This document shows, piece by piece, positions 12,706-12,964 of a stretch of 12,964 nucleotides of DNA. The position numbers and the translations under genes are program-made. This stretch comes from PVC group bacterium (GTDB lineage Bacteria > Verrucomicrobiota > Kiritimatiellia > SS1-B-03-39 > PXDE01). Location: positions 1 to 12,964 of the forward strand of contig PXDE01000432.1 in the NCBI GenBank assembly GCA_003566475.1, written 5' to 3'. The notes beneath the pieces were generated by a model. That model made no database searches and had not been told where the DNA came from. It saw only the letters and a list, made by a program, of their open reading frames with translations. Every line of letters begins with the position of its first letter. The stretch's first letter is position 1.

Positions 12706-12740
12706 GGGATTGGGGATTGGGGATTGGGTTCATTGGGGGG
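12706..12740. repeat. GGGGATT tandem repeat, copy 2
   Basis: Three units of GGGATTG or GGGGATT are followed by TTCATTGGGGGGG. The related copy is at 5432-5460. The G-runs could form a G-quadruplex in the DNA; in the arsM leader RNA they appear as C-runs. Confidence 0.65.
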
Positions 12741-12742
12741 GA

Positions 12743-12764
12743 GTGCTCAGGGTTCAGGGGTCAG
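12743..12764. repeat. TGCTCAG/GGTTCAG tandem microrepeat
   Basis: Three 7-bp units related to the tract at 8344-8367, followed by the same downstream repeat module. Confidence 0.55.
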
Positions 12765-12789
12765 TCCCCGGCACAGAACCGGTGGTCTC

Positions 12790-12826
12790 AGCCGGATACG
12801 GGGTGAGTCGGCTGGAGCGATGTGGG
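12790..12826. repeat. AGCCGGAT dispersed repeat, copy 2
   Basis: A gap-free relative of 8414-8450, in the same position within the repeat block. Confidence 0.6.
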
Positions 12827-12895
12827 ATGCGCGAAACGCGATGCGGGATCCGACTTGGCTCAGAAGCTTCGTCGGACAAGTTGCGGGATGCGGAG

Positions 12896-12938
12896 AAACC
12901 GCGGAATGTCGAACGTCGAACTCCGAATGTCGAAGGAA
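12896..12938. repeat. AATGTCGAA dispersed repeat, copy 3
   Basis: It matches 8601-8640 at 37 of 40 positions and 5533-5557 at 24 of 25 positions over the shared part. Confidence 0.8.
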
Positions 12939-12964
12939 AACTCTCGCCGGAATGAACCCACGCC

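Larger units (their letters stand above)
12684..12964. other. Repeat block upstream of arsM
   Basis: No gene is supported here. In order away from arsM the block holds the GGGGATT tandem repeat, the TTCAG-type tandem repeat, the AGCCGGAT element and the AATGTCGAA element. This is the order seen upstream of the DUF547 operon, minus its extra inserts. The arsM-arsS promoter should lie here, but I recognise neither sigma-70 boxes nor an ArsR-type palindrome. Confidence 0.6.

Noticed and set aside
12684..12760. ArsR operator upstream of arsM
   Set aside because: I see no AT-rich inverted repeat of the ArsR type; the region is G-rich tandem repeat.

Overview
This is a strongly GC-rich bacterial window: third codon positions are nearly all G or C, and long spurious frames run opposite the real genes. 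Intergenic DNA is full of short dispersed repeats, such as the AATGTCGAA-type motif and the element read as REGEAPSEP. From memory, such repeats are common in genomes and metagenome bins of the Planctomycetota-Verrucomicrobiota-Kiritimatiellota-Lentisphaerota group. I therefore infer a member of that superphylum but cannot place it further.

Layout, left to right. A minus-strand gene (59-2443) encodes a polytopic membrane protein with a central spermidine-synthase-like fold. Next is a plus-strand Phd/VapC toxin-antitoxin pair (2644-3278) with a plausible promoter and palindromic operator. It converges on a minus-strand, translationally coupled oxidoreductase pair: Gfo/Idh/MocA (4283-5281), then aldo/keto reductase (3315-4286). 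A second minus-strand operon (8257 down to 5703) encodes an internally deleted DUF547 protein, a TVP38/TMEM64 membrane protein and a fused two-domain glycosyltransferase (TIGR04282 plus TIGR04283). A repeat-rich stretch follows. Then comes a plus-strand class I methyltransferase (8962-9666) whose last 18 codons lie in a dispersed repeat, and a cluster of GC palindromes (9740-9924). A minus-strand BrnT/CopG-type toxin-antitoxin pair (10522 down to 9993) follows. Last is a minus-strand operon with the ArsM-like methyltransferase (12683-11826), the radical SAM protein ArsS (11842-10778) and a truncated, mutated start of a PstB-like ABC ATPase (10781-10587). The window ends in another repeat block.

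The main biological theme is arsenosugar biosynthesis. ArsM would methylate arsenite to dimethylarsenic. ArsS would add a 5'-deoxyadenosyl group to it. The fused TIGR04282/TIGR04283 protein carries the two glycosyltransferase families found with ArsS. The DUF547 and TVP38 proteins, and perhaps the pstB remnant, are context partners of unknown role. The locus looks eroded: pstB is broken beside a toxin-antitoxin pair, DUF547 lacks its core, and repeats occupy every junction. Four repeat blocks sit directly upstream of minus-strand genes and share modules with each other.
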